A stretch of DNA of 64,000 nt from Owenia fusiformis (taxonomy: Eukaryota; Annelida; Polychaeta; Sabellida; Oweniidae). The first letter of the stretch is position 1. Every line of letters starts with the position of its first letter. The stretch lies in contig CAIIXF020000012.1 in NCBI GenBank assembly GCA_903813345.2, positions 9,442,432-9,506,431 on the forward strand. The letters are read 5' to 3'. Made by a program: the position numbers and the translations under genes. The notes under the pieces were generated by a model. That model had not been told where the DNA came from and ran no database searches. It was given only the letters and a program-made list of their open reading frames with translations. This document shows, one piece after another, positions 22,186 to 34,084 of this stretch.

Positions 22186-23338
22186 TATGTAAAATCTGAA
22201 GGAAAGGTATATCGAGATCACATTCACAATCAGTCTGAACTATATGAATAATTATTCAATTAAAAATACTTTTTCATCAATGCAATTTCAAAAACACCCC
22301 AGTACCTGTATGTAGCCATTTTTATATTTCAATATTGATTTTCGCAGTTTACATTATTAAACAATACACCATGCATTATGATTAATGATGCAATTTGAAA
22401 AGATATACAGCTATCCCTTTTCTTGTTTGATTTATAGGTCAAGGAGTTAAAGGTCAAGGAGTCAATTTAGAAATCTTTAAATCTGCAAAATTATATATTG
22501 AAATTTCAATATTAGACATGATACCTCAAGATGTGGGAAGGGCAGCTCTGGGAAGGCCGAGCTCGCTTGTAAGAGGAACTTCCTCAATGAGACGGGGGCG
22601 GGAAAAGGAGCTTGGTCATTTGACTTCCTTGCAGAAAGAGGTCCTGTCAATTCTAATTACGACCAATCTGGCGGCATAGTAGGGGCTGTGAACACTAGGA
22701 TGTACATATGCACTCCAATCTACCTGCATAAGCATATCCCTGTTTATGGTGCAATTAAATAATCTGATGCTAACATTCCCTAAGCAGAACACAGTAAAAC
22801 AAAGGGATATAAGATAAACTCAAAGAAATGTTAACAAATTGTTACCATATGGAACAGGCAATGAGTTGATAGCTGAAGAATATAGAAATGTTATAGACAA
22901 GCCAAGCAAGGGTGAGTGGGCTATAACTAGTCTAGCTTCAGTGCATTAATTGCAGGTGACTGTCCAGATGTGAACATCGAATTTGAATATAGCAGAATAT
23001 TTGTAAGTAAGTTTAGATTAAAAATGCAAATAGCAAGGTACATGTACATTTGTACATTGTTTTTAAGGGATAGAACTATTAAAAACTGTCAATCATCATT
23101 TAAGTCACACTTAATAGAAAAATAATGTTCTTTCCTTTTGATATAACCATACATCCTTTGAAATAAACTACAGCTCATTCTAATGTGTTTCTACCTGACT
23201 GGGGTTTAAACACATAGATTTGACCATGTTACAAGAATCTGAAACTGAAGTCGAATTTCAATTCCAATGTCAAATTCGGAATCTGTAAAATTCACTGGGG
23301 ATGAACTGGAAACGAGGGAGGTTTTGCCTAGTATCAAA

Positions 23339-23366
23339 ATGGTGGCGCGTGAAAAAATTTCATTCG
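23339..23366 (+). CDS. Candidate first coding exon (MVAREKISFG), block A2
   Basis: Counterpart of 14186-14213. Ala2 is Val here; the start, frame and GTAAGA donor are kept. Confidence 0.3.
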
Positions 23367-24551
23367 GTAAGATTTTTGTTTTTTATAATTTTCGTGCTTT
23401 TATCCTTCAAATTAAAACTTAATATTTGGCAAGTAAATAGTTCATAAGTTCCGGTTTAATAATATGATTACAAATTAGAAATCAATACTGGCATTGCTGA
23501 GATATTTACATATCAATTCTCTCACTTAGGAAACGAGGCATGTTTCTCAAGGAAACGAGGCAGTTATATAGCATTCTTAAGAAGGAAACGAGGCAACCAT
23601 ATTTAATTAAAAATGTTTTGTTTTTATTACAGAACGGGGCCTACAAAAAGAAGCGTCACTGTTCAAATACTATTTCTGTAACACAGGAAACGACAACGTT
23701 GCTGATATTGGCTCCCCCACCCCCACCCCCACCCAATCAAAAGCTGGCTACACAACCCTGTAATACGCATGGCCCACATTTGAATTCAACCACGGAAATT
23801 AAGCTTAGATTAGATCAATATTCCTATATAAAATAGACACTCACTTAGTTTGTACGTCGGATTCATCCATGTTGTCTTGCTCTGAAAGATAAATGACCAG
23901 TGTAGCGCTTTATGAACAATATGGTTATTCTTTTTAACTCTTACATATATAATCATGTATATCGTGTAAAACGTAATCGGTCGTATGTGACCAGAACGGT
24001 GGAAATAAGATCATTAAATGTAGACACTATCACAGAAAGAATTGAAATGTGAATATCTCAGCAATGTCTGTATTGATTTCTAATTTGCAATCATATTATA
24101 AAACCGGAACTTATAAACTATTTACTTGCGTTAAATTACACGTTTGATAAAGTTGGCTGGGATAAAAGTCATCCAGAGGAAGATAAACCCTAGATTCGAA
24201 AACATGTTTTCAAGAGTGACAAATCAAACTGAGCAAGACTGATTTAAGCTGCAGAGCATGAAAACTAGCGATTTTTAACGTATTCCTGACCATATTGTCC
24301 AAGATAAATATCTTACCTTTCTAGGAAGGTAGGCTATGTCCCTTAAACCAACAGATCAACGTAGAATTCTCATTTTGAACGACACTCTGACATTTGTTAT
24401 TTGTTTGCAGCGGTCATTTTGTGGTCAACATTTGTTTACATCATCAATCTAAGTGCACATCGATTCCCATTCAGACCAAAACAAAGATTAATTTAAGTTA
24501 ACAAAAAATGACTCTATATTGATCACGTTTACTGGAGTACGGGGCATAGCC

Positions 24552-24656
24552 ATGCCACCCAAACCAAGGAGATGGAAAGGGGAAGAACCAGAGTCCCTAA
24601 GGAAAGACAAGGCACTACTAGGCATATTAGAAGAATTTGTGAGGAGTCAAAAATAA
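24552..24656 (+). CDS. Small open frame MPPKPRRWKGEEPES, block A2
   Basis: Counterpart of 15399-15503 with Glu to Lys at one position (LRKDKALLG). Not recognised. Confidence 0.3.
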   Translation: MPPKPRRWKGEEPESLRKDKALLGILEEFVRSQK

Positions 24657-25174
24657 ATATTGGCAAATCTTATTCCAAAGGGCTTGGGAAAAAATAATTA
24701 CTCAGTATCAGAATTCACGAGGAATTTTCCATGTTTCCCCTTAATAAGTAAGTTTTGTTTATGTATTTCCCGACACAGATGTGAAAAAGAATTGTCTTAT
24801 TTTATTCGATATTGATTTATTTATACCAGTGGGTATGATTGCCAAGCTAAAAGCACAGCCACATGATTGGCCATATTAATCCAAGCTTTTTAGAATCAGA
24901 TATTGGCTTAAGACTTTCACACCTCTGAAAAATGATGGAATATACAGTGTCACCAATATTCCATATTCCTTGTTCACAGGTGAATTTTCATAATTTGCCC
25001 CAAAATAGTGTTCCTTGTTCCCTGTTCAAAGGTTTTCCCTACAGAGAGGGTCCATTAACATGTAAGTCAATGGGAAAATATTTGGTTCTTTTAAAAAGCA
25101 TTCCTTGTTCATAGGTTTTCCCTACAGAGAGGTATTCCATCGGCAGGTTTTACTGTATATTATTTTTTTCAGAT

Positions 25175-25664
25175 AATTTTGAAAAAAATAGTCATAATCT
25201 TAAGCAAAAAATAACAGTTTATAACCCGCCCCAGTGGAATACCGTCCTATCCTTGTGTCGCCCAACAAATCCTTACATGATTTTCTCCATGAGAGCCACA
25301 GATGTCAAAGATCTTACTAAATACAGAGAGAGTAATTTCAACAACTTCAAGATCAATAAAAGAAAGGTAATCCCTAATTCGAGTAAAGTTTTTTTTAAAT
25401 CAATGAATATTTAGTATTTATTATTTAGTTTGTCTTTATTTAAACTGAGGACTATGTATTATTTATATTTATTTTAAGGAGGATGAGTTAAGTGGCCTAA
25501 GCTCAAATGGATTCAGGTTCGAAAATCAGCCCACATAGTATTTTTCTAAATGAATGTTTCGACAATAATGGGTTTAATGAAGAAAGAGTGATTCAAGGTA
25601 CCTGGTCATACAATGGACGACCCCTGAAAACACCACCACCTTCTTATAAAAATTTTGATTGATA
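25175..25664 (+). pseudogene. Two-exon gene end, unrecognised protein, block A2
   Basis: Counterpart of 16020-16509. The first exon is identical in reading and splice signals. The second has the same frame slip as A1 (CCCACATAG here) plus one substitution (Thr to Ser in ELSGLSS). Confidence 0.4.
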
Positions 25665-25934
25665 CCTTGCAGGCAATGCTGATGTAGTGTTGTAGATGTG
25701 TATTTAGATTCATAGTTAGTAATGTACCATAGTTCTGTATATTATTTATACTGTAAACTATGACTTATATGTCATTCATATATGACATCTGATAGGTTAT
25801 AAGATATATATATCAAAGGACAAATGTAAATTTGCAATAAGTTGATTAAAATCATGTCAATTTAAGATGTAACTTACAAAAAACAATTCAACAAATATCA
25901 CTTGGCACTTGGTTCTTTCTCCAAGGGTTTCAAT

Positions 25935-26655
25935 ATCGCAAATACTTCAGCCAGTATTTCATCTAATGATGTTCCATTAATACAATTAGAAAACCTGCAA
26001 ATGCGCCAAAACATCATCGAGGTAAGTTCATGAATCTCAAGACACGTGTGCTCCTTGTTTTTATTCATTTGTGTCTCTCCTTATTCCCAAGTTTAGGATA
26101 GATAGCGAGATGATTGATCGTCATATCAAAATGTAATTTGTGAGAGTTTTCTGCCTATAGAGCCGAATTAGATCATAATCAAAGAGATTCTGAACAGGTA
26201 AGGTTATATTTTGTTTTTAGGAGTATCATAATCATCTCTCCTCAAAATCAACTGTCGTACAATAGAAATACAGGAAAATTGATAGATTGGGCGCAACAAG
26301 TCTTGAATTATGCGATTATCGTATATGGAAATATTCCAAGGAAGAAGGGAAAATAGTTGCAGGGTGTGTATACTGCATCTCTTTGTCATGAATCTCTGAA
26401 TACTGTTAATTGAGATATTCAAAGAAAATTCAGAGAAAAAATCTATGACTGCAAGCTGATTCCCAACTTCAACTTTATTTCCACCTATCATCATCATATC
26501 ATCAAAGAATTTTGGGTTACAGTTTTGAGATGGCTAACAAACAGTCAACATCTCATAAAGGCAAAAATTTAAAACCAACAAGTCATTGTGAAAATCTTAG
26601 GTTTGAAAAACAAACGAAGGGTGTTAAGTGTTGCCACCACTTATTGCTGCAAATC
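25935..26655 (+). pseudogene. Exon series NTSASISSNDVPL...HCENLRFEKQ, block A2
   Basis: Counterpart of 16780-17515. Here the first donor is GTAAGT (A1 has GTAAAT) and the last exon keeps the frame that A1 lost: SHCENLRFEKQTKGVKCCHH, then a stop after LLLQI. This copy is nearer the ancestral form. Confidence 0.4.
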
Positions 26656-27195
26656 TGACCCTTACTAGGAAACTCAGTTGTCCATCCTAAATTCTACATT
26701 ATGCTACAAACAATGTAAAGGAAATGCTTCGAAATACAAAGTTTAGTCATTTGTTATCAAAAAATGAATTGGATTGAAGAATTCTTTCAAAACATCTCAT
26801 TCAAACTCACTCAAAATTTTTGGAAAAAGAACAGGAAAATTATTTTCATATTTGAGTTGATTTGAAGACTTGAGATTTAAAAGTTTAAGTAATTAAACTT
26901 AATTTAAAGTATGAGCAAATCATGTAAGGTAATACTGACCTGCTGATCAGTGTCTTAGCATTTATTATTGTACTATTCATTGGATTAAATATGTTCCCTG
27001 CAATTTACTGTAAGGGCGGATATCTTGTTTCAGTCTTCCTAGCCATATGGCCAGGAGACCAGTTTAGTTAGTTGCTTCTTGTTCTAGCTGGCAAGACTTA
27101 GCATGATAATTGAATCTTGAATTTTGCAAAGTAATTACTAATGAATAATAATTATTCATAAAAAAAGACAACATGCCACCAGCGAGGAAGTCGAT

Positions 27196-27579
27196 ATGTT
27201 GGGAGAATTTTGCAGGAGCTTAGGAATTTCTCAGCATGGGCAGGGGATGCTCCGCCAGGAAGATTTCGTCTCAAGTGAGGCCATAGATGCCCTGGACAGT
27301 CAAACAATTGTTTCTATTGGGATGAGGGCAGGGGATATTTGTATACTGCGCAAATACCTTGCCACAAAGGAAACAGTACAACCAGCCATTGACACGGCAC
27401 CTATCCCTATATCGAGTTTATTGTCAGGACCTCTGGACATATCACCTCAATGTCTAGTGCCCGAAGCACCCTCTGTGAATCCAGTGTCTGTGCATGGGAC
27501 GGCAGCCGCTATATCGCCACTCATCTACCTTACACCAGGAATTAGTAAAAATGGATACCCTATCTACAGAAATAAATAA
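27196..27579 (+). pseudogene. Gag-like ORF1, N-terminal SAM-like part, block A2
   Basis: Same SAM-like start and P/S-rich linker as A1. It has a rearranged end: after IYLTP the frame jumps to GISKNGYPIYRNK and stops. The duplicated linker follows at 27677. The internal arrangement differs from A1 by about 90 bp, which shows independent change after the tandem duplication. Confidence 0.45.
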
Positions 27580-27967
27580 AAAAAATTGATACCCTATCTA
27601 CAGAAATAAAAAGGGAGCCTAGTGTTGGACAGTCATACTTATACCACTCTTATGAACGTTGGTCATGGCACCTATCAGGACCACCGGACATATCACCTCA
27701 ATGTCTAGTGCCCGAAGCACCCTCTGTGAGTCCAGTGTCTGTGCATGGGATGGCAGCTGCTATATCGGCACTCATCTACCTTACACCGAGGCAGAGTAGC
27801 TCTGTAGGTGAGTTACGAATTATTGATTTCGTAGATCAGCTGGTTGATGATCGTGACCAGGATTAGTTCTTTCTAGTGATAAGGACAAAAATCTGTTATT
27901 CTCGAAGCAAAGAAAACGAGAGGACAAAATTTCTCCATTTGAATGGGCAATAGCCAATACAAGGATC

Positions 27968-28402
27968 ATGGCCAAGCTTGTGCAATCTGGTAAACTACAA
28001 GCACAGGGTATTTTGGAATACCAATCCTATACTGTAAAAATGTTTCAGTACGCAATTATATATGAATGGCAGGGGATATTGGCCCTAGAGCGGGAGTATA
28101 GAAGGGCCCTAGATCGGGAGTATAGAAGGGCCCAGCATCTACATGGATTCCCCTGGGGCTCTGACCTGAGCCACCTTGAGCTAAAGTACCTCAAAAGGAA
28201 ACAGGCTAACATAACTAAACCCCAGCACCAAGCCTCTGTCAAAGGATCGACTACAAGTCTCCCTTATCCTTGCAAGGATTACAATAGCAATCAAGGATGT
28301 ACACGTTCAGTGTGCAAATTTGCACATGTTTGTTCTGAATGCAAAGGATCCCACTCAAAAGTGAAACACTCACCTATTGATAAAATGTCACAGGAAAACT
28401 AA
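27968..28402 (+). pseudogene. Gag-like ORF1, C-terminal zinc-finger part, block A2
   Basis: Begins MAKLVQSGKLQAQGILEYQS; this copy is open where A1 has a stop. The same REYRRALDREYRRAQ duplication and cysteine/histidine cluster end it (NSNQGCTRSVCKFAHVCSEC). One residue in the cluster differs from A1 (Arg for Cys after GCT). Confidence 0.5.
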
Positions 28403-28557
28403 TCACCCTCTCTGTAACCAATAACCCAGGAAATTTAATTTTTGACAGATGGTACATTGAATTAGAAAATGACGCGGATAAGGATTTTCTAATAACAGGG
28501 ATTTAACATGGATATTTTTTTATGTATGGAAACAAAATTTCTCTTTCAGTTTTATAG

Positions 28558-31043
28558 CAACAATCACACAAGCGACAATGGCTAATGCAACAAACAACAC
28601 TGACAGTTTCAATGCGACGGTTTTTGGGCTGTAGGCCCGTTATCCATGCTTACTGGAAATGTCAATTAACTAACATCTTATCAACGTGCTACGCCACTCG
28701 GCAATCTCTTTCGCAACTACCCTTCTATGGACCAGGTTATGGGCTTCAAACCTCTGTATACTTTCACCATCGGCTATACGGGGATGTGGACTGTGAGTCT
28801 TATTACTAACACCTTGAGACTTCAACATGAACAGTTATTGGGACAAATTATAACTGCCATCAATCATATCCGAGAAAACAACACCAACGATCCCACTGTT
28901 ACCTTCAATTACTCTATCCTAATGGGCCTCCCGGCGAAGTCACGGAGCCAGGTAATAATAATAGCATATCACTTACCGAATATCGCGAAAACGTTAATGC
29001 CTTATGATTAATAAATAGACAAGTCTTAATTTATGCTTTCCATTCCAGGTCAAACTTTTTGAATCCAGTTTTGATGCTCTATCGGCCTCCTTGCAAGTTC
29101 AGAATGCCAACTAAGAGGACAAGATCTACTTCTTAGTTCGAGAAATGGGGGGAAAGGCACCACCAGAGAGCACTGGAGCTAGAATTATTTATGGACTTAA
29201 TTTGGACAGCGTTGGCGTTATGGGCGTTCAGCTAGCCACGGAGTTTCACACTAATGACCCTAATGTCACCTTAGGCTTTCCTCGGGATATCACCAACGGT
29301 TGGAAAACTCACGATATGGCGAATGTTTATACTGCTTTTGGCGTAAAGACACTCCAGACGTTCTCGACCAAGAACAACGTACACATATTGGAAATGCTGA
29401 ACCTGGCGAGAAGATCAACGACTCTGGGGAGAACAGTATTCACATTGCCGCGGTTATTACCCAGTCACTTGTCAGGGCCTCAACGCAGAGGACAGGAAGA
29501 TAGGCGCCCCTCAATGTCCAATTACCACTGTTAGCCTTTTATCCAAAGAGGCTTGTCCAGCACGTTCTGTCGAGGCAGCCAGACGGCAACTGATGTCGGC
29601 CAGATCTGCTGTCACCCTCCTTGCTGACGAGCAATACTGCATCAGGACCAGGTATGTAGACCAATCTTACGTTAAACTAAATAACTTTTTACCGAAACGA
29701 AACTTGTAACGACTGTTCAAACCAAGTTAATCATTTCAAAACTTCTTTCAGGTGTGAGGTCGAAGTTATTCTGAGCAGGGGGGGGGGGATTTATGACCCA
29801 AATGCAGTTCCCAGTGTAGACAATGTACAGGCTTTGTTCGACTACTATTTTGAACATCTTACGTCTGCCTTTGACGATCTTATGGTAGAATTCCACGCTG
29901 CACCTCTGAGGTAATAACCGGAATGTTATCTCAATCATAAGTAAATTGTTTCTTTAATGAATGCAAGTTGTAATTTTAAATCATTTTATGTTTCCAGAAA
30001 GTTGGCCACTTCCATCCTGAAGCCAGTAGTAGTATTCCTGGAGAATTCCGTTGATTTTGGTATTGACTCGGTGAAGGACGCAATTCTTACATTGGCACTC
30101 GAAGCGTACATCCGTAACTTTTTCGATGGTACACCTATACGCTTTCTATATCCAGCCCTCAAGCTAGTAACCAAGCCTGGCAGCAACAACCGTCTACTAA
30201 GAGCAGCTAACTACAGTTTCCGTGAACCCTTGGACGCTTCCACGATACCAGTTCCAGAAGATGAAGACACACTGAAGGAGTTACTAACAGCCTTGTCCAC
30301 AGCTCGGTGGGGAGAGATACTACATCCACTCTTTCCTTGGTTTAAGTTATTGCACCTGGACGGGGCTTCTACAGAGAGACAATGGGAATTAGCTCAACTC
30401 ATTATGCTTGGGGCTATCAGTGCAGTGTGCGACACAACCATCCACAGTTTCACGTTAGTACATACCATTTGCTAAGCCATTATTTCTCGCTGAAGATAAT
30501 CTCGGATAAACAAATTATATATCAATGATTATTTCTTATAGCTACAACCACAACAGAGAGAGGTACGGGGAGTTGAGCCGCAGAGAGGTATGCGACCTAC
30601 TAGTGACCAAGCCAAAACCACTATGTCAGGCTAAGCGGCACACTCTTAATGCTTTTGCCAAGAAGTTGGACTCAATTCACATCGAGGTAGAGGAGGGCAG
30701 AGATGTTACCCTATTAGACGATTTTCTCGGATCAGTGGAGTGAGTACGACCCTTCCGCTTCCGGTGTTTGTAGATCAAATGAATCATCGACTATTACTGT
30801 ACTAATTTTTTCTTCGTATATTTTAGGCAGTTCCCTAGAATCGACAGGAATGTTTACAACATGTTGGCGACTGTCTTTGAACAACCATTAGACGAGGTTC
30901 GCCATTTGCAGATCATTGGCGAAGACTTCTTGAGGCAGCTCGAATGTACCTACGCATCTTACTACACTCCACTGAGTATGTTGTCAGACGGCAGTAATCG
31001 ACAGAAGAACTTTGGCCGCATGGTTAGAGAGATTAAGGGTTAG
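28558..31043 (+). pseudogene. Six-exon gene of unknown function, copy 2 (block A2), best splice map
   Basis: Exons: 28558-28951, 29049-29651, 29752-29910, 29998-30453, 30542-30739 and 30827-31043 (stop TAG). All five introns are GT-AG and 87-100 bp long. The coding sum is about 2.03 kb (about 675 codons). Recognisable stretches: MGFKPLYTFTIGYTGM, YGLNLDSVGVMGVQLATEF, LGFPRDITNGWKTHDMANVY, VDNVQALFDYYFEHL, RWGEILHPLFPWFKLLHLDG, HIEVEEGRDVTLLDDFLGSV. Lesions: the 13-bp deletion in exon 1, a TAA at 29112 (CAG to TAA region), and a 2-bp loss near 29411. The G11 run in exon 3 is in frame. No known domain, signal peptide or membrane span. A structural (capsid-like) or enzyme role would be guesswork. 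The neighbouring gag-like frame is 150 bp upstream. Confidence 0.75.
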
Positions 31044-31673
31044 GGTTAAGGTTAGAGTTATACAGTAGCTTCTTGATGATCAGTTAGGCTATAATTTTAG
31101 ATTTGGTCTTAAATAATGCCTAAAGGTTGTTTCTCAACATTTCAGCCCAGAATGCAATTATAGACTGATGACGTAAAAAGTTATGATGTCATTTCCAGTT
31201 TCGTCCCAAAAAATTATTTTGCGTATTTTATCAAAAATTTTTTGCCTTATTTGAGGTCACTGATTATGAATCTGAAAACCGTTTGTCGATCCGACTTTTA
31301 GTTTTTGAGATATAGGGGGGGGCTGTGTAGAGCAACTCTACAGCCCTGATCAGGTAAATGGAAACGTTATGTGAAATCTGATAAAAATTATTCATTTCTG
31401 TATTTTAATCTCACATGACATATTGTTTTTCATTATTAGCGACACGTATCTTTCATTGTCACAACCAATAACTGTTTTACATTTCATGAGTATCTTCAGT
31501 ATTTTGCCATAAAACGGATACTGTAATCTATGATTCACTGATTCACTGATTCACTGACTACCAACAGGTAGTGTTCCATCAGGCAATGTGGTTCAGAATT
31601 TGTCAGAATTTACTCCAGTCAATCAATTATCAAAAAGTGTGCCAGATCAGGGTGAGGGTGGGGCTTACAACAT

Positions 31674-31959
31674 ATGTCTGCAGGTACTGTAACCAATGCA
31701 AACTATAACTCAAAGGCTAAATCTAGCAAAAAGGATGTTAAGATAAGTACTTATGATGACAGTACTAGCTTCAAAGATTACTTTGTCCAATTTACCTTAG
31801 CTACCAAGTGTTCCTAATGTCTGCAGGTACTGTAACCAATGCAAACTATAACTCAAAGGCTAAATCTAGCAAAAAGGATGTTAAGATAAGTACTTATGAT
31901 GACAGTACTAGCTTCAAAGATTACTTTGTCCAATTTACCTTAGCTACCAAGTGTTCCTA
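31674..31959 (+). repeat. Perfect 143-bp tandem duplication in gag
   Basis: 31674-31816 and 31817-31959 are identical as far as I can see, both starting ATGTCTGCAGGTACTGTAAC. B1 has only one copy. The identity suggests a very recent event or an assembly artefact; 143 is not a multiple of three, so it also breaks the frame. Confidence 0.93.
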
Positions 31960-32071
31960 ATGGGATAATACAAAACTAGCTCATTTAGGTATGCATTTTA
32001 AGGGGGAGGGCACTTAGTGTTTTGACAGAGTTAAACCCAGTAGATGATGAGGAAGTTTATGATGAACTTGT

Positions 32072-33541
32072 CACGCCTAACCATCGCGTAAGCAGGCGTC
32101 ACCATACAGCGTCAAAAAATACAGAAGTACAGTTTTCTGTACGGTGACGAAAATTAACTGAGTTGAAGCAAAAACTATAATGAGGGTTTTAAAAAGATTA
32201 ATTAGATGAAAATAAATACGATTTCGGGTGTAATAAAAACAGCATTCTCTTAGGAATGGTTTTAACTTTCTAATTATGATAAAAGTTTTCCGAGCACTGC
32301 TCGGATTTTTTCTGACTGGATCGGCCCACATAATCGACTTGAGAGAAAAATGTTGTTTTTTCACTTTTCGTTTGGTTATTATTTTCCCTGTCGTCTGAGC
32401 GTATGGATTATTTTTTTGGAAATATGTATTTGTTATCTACACATTTTAGAACAGATGAATATTCGGCAAATAATCATTCAGTGTATTTATTTAAAAAAGA
32501 TCAGAACTGTACGGTGACGCATCTGCTGTACGGTGACGATTCCTTAGATTTTATGAAGTGCTCTAAGCTAACTGTTCGAACAAGAGGTAAAGAAGCGTCA
32601 GATCTACATGTACATTATCACTGGTAAGTATCAAGCGAAGGTAACAGCCGTCACCTTTTGCATTTAAGATGGCGGACAGGAAGTATTAATTTCGATATTT
32701 TTAGTTTTCATGGAATTAACTATTTGAAAGTTGATGTAATGCTTTGGTATCATTTGAACTAAACCAGGCTTTTCTCATATGACTAACAAAGATAGCCTAC
32801 ACAGCCATCTTTACCCCATGCAAGATATTGCATCTTTCTTGCAAGATGAGATTTACTTGTGACATCCCTTGTTTTAAAACATCAATAACATAGCAACAAG
32901 AGAGTTTTTGGTTTCATGATCTTTACCGTATCATACATTTCCAGTAACCTTCCATTAAGCGGTGGAAGATATCGTTGAACTGTTGCGCCCATGCACTATA
33001 TATGAACAAATGATCATACTCCAGAGTTTCCATTTCATACAATCTTAATCTCATTTAGTTCATCAAAGCATAGCGTCACCGTACAGCTGGTGCGTCACCG
33101 TACAAATTTGATCTTTTTTAAATATACATAATGAATGGTTGTTTGCTGAATCTTCGCCCGTTCTAAAATGTGTAGTCAACAAATACATATTCTCATAAAA
33201 ATAATCCATACTCTCAGACGGCAGGGAAAATAATAACCAAACGAAATGTGAAAAAACAACCTTTTTTCACTTGGGTCGATTTTGTGGGCCGATTCACTCA
33301 AAAAAAATCCGAACAGTGCTCGTAAAACGTTTATCATAATCAGAAAGTTAAAACCATTTCTAAGAGAATGCTGTTTTTATTTCACATGAAATCGTATTAG
33401 TTTTCATCAAATTAATTTTTTTTAAACCCTTGTCATAGTTTTTGCTTCAAAGCAGTTAATTTGCGTTATCGTACAGAAAACTGTACTCCGCTATTTTTTG
33501 ACGCTGTACGGTGACGCCTGCTTACGCGATGGTAAGGCGTG
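32072..33541. mobile_element. Foldback DNA transposon, 1,470 bp, CTTGT target duplication
   Basis: The left end CACGCCTAACCATCGCGTAA is matched by the right end in reverse complement (CACGCCTTACCATCGCGTAA). The arms stay similar for about 500 bp, including GTACGGTGACG motifs, the ACAGTTTTCTGTAC palindrome, and TTTCACTTTTCGTTTGGTTA. Exact 5-bp duplications CTTGT flank it (32067-32071 and 33542-33546), and removing one restores the gag frame, so this is a genuine insertion. The centre (32.58-33.05 kb) has no transposase. Open frames inside are chance. The superfamily is uncertain: 5-bp duplications with very long arms do not fit Tc1/mariner. Confidence 0.88.
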
Positions 33542-34084
33542 CTTGTGTCAGCTATAGGAGACAAGTTTCAACCAAGCCATAAGTATGAAAGTATAAAATC
33601 AAATGAAATCAAGAATATGGGGTAGAAATGAAGATGTCATGTCCCTTGCATATGACATTAAAAGGTTGGTAAGATTGGCATTCCCCAATTCTTCCAGACA
33701 AGAAAAGATAAGAAAATCTCTTGAAGGTTTTAAGGATTCTTTGAATGACCATAACATTGATTGGTATGTCCCTGTAAAAGACTCCCAAACTATAAATGAT
33801 GCCCTACAATTCAACATCAAAGTAAATTGATCATTTAAATGTTCATTTGTTCATTTCAATTGTCCATTTCAATTGTCCATTTCAGGAGGGAAACAAGGCG
33901 GAGATGTCTACAAAATCTAAAACGGACAAAACACAAGAAATTTGCAATACAGTCCAGTGTGGAGAGTGTGCATTTGGAGAAAAAAGTTTCATAAAATTAG
34001 GAAGTAAATATCATTAGCCAGTTTTTTTTAAATATGTTTATTATGTGGTCAGGTCAGGTCATTATGCGATTTTAATGCTTGACT

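Larger units (their letters stand above)
13048..22198 (+). repeat. Block A, tandem copy 1 (about 9.15 kb)
   Basis: Begins in the tail of the pogo-like remnant (AGGAAAGGTATATCGAGATC) and ends within the first 60 bp of a block B start. The next copy begins immediately at 22199. Identity to copy 2 looks very high across nearly all of its length by eye, with scattered substitutions and a few indels (for example a 172-bp deletion and repeat expansion near 20.3 kb). Such identity means a recent duplication, or two haplotypes placed side by side in the assembly. Confidence 0.92.
22199..31379 (+). repeat. Block A, tandem copy 2 (about 9.18 kb)
   Basis: Second copy of 13048-22198 in the same orientation. 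It carries the counterparts of all A1 features: start exon at 23339, inverted repeat near 23429-24136, MPPK frame 24552-24656, dispersed repeat to 25157, two-exon gene end about 25175-25664, exon series 25935-26650, gag-like frames 27196-28402 and the six-exon gene 28558-31043. At its end it runs without a break into block B2. Confidence 0.92.
31565..33835 (+). pseudogene. Ty3/gypsy gag remnant, copy B2, split by an insertion
   Basis: Left part 31565-32071 reads STYDDSTSFKDYFVQFTLAT (twice, because of a 143-bp duplication), then TKLAHLGMHFKG and DEEVYDELV. Right part from 33542 continues SAIGDKFQPSHKYE, then RNEDVMSLAYDIKRLVRLAF and VKDSQTINDALQFNIKV. These are the ordered features of a gypsy capsid: the YDG...WxxY...F start, an ALxxxFG-like segment, then the ExxxxLAxDIxRLxRxAYP helices. 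Gag packages the element RNA. Frameshifts and stops remain on both sides of the insertion, so it is dead apart from the insertion too. Confidence 0.65.

Noticed and set aside
28558-31043. Six-exon gene as a herpesvirus-like or other viral capsid gene
   Set aside because: The length and the lack of host similarity made me consider it, but I see no motif that supports any virus family, so no such call is made.
32403-32627. Open frame inside the foldback transposon
   Set aside because: Lies within the arm; the opposite arm does not keep it open, and there is no transposase pattern.
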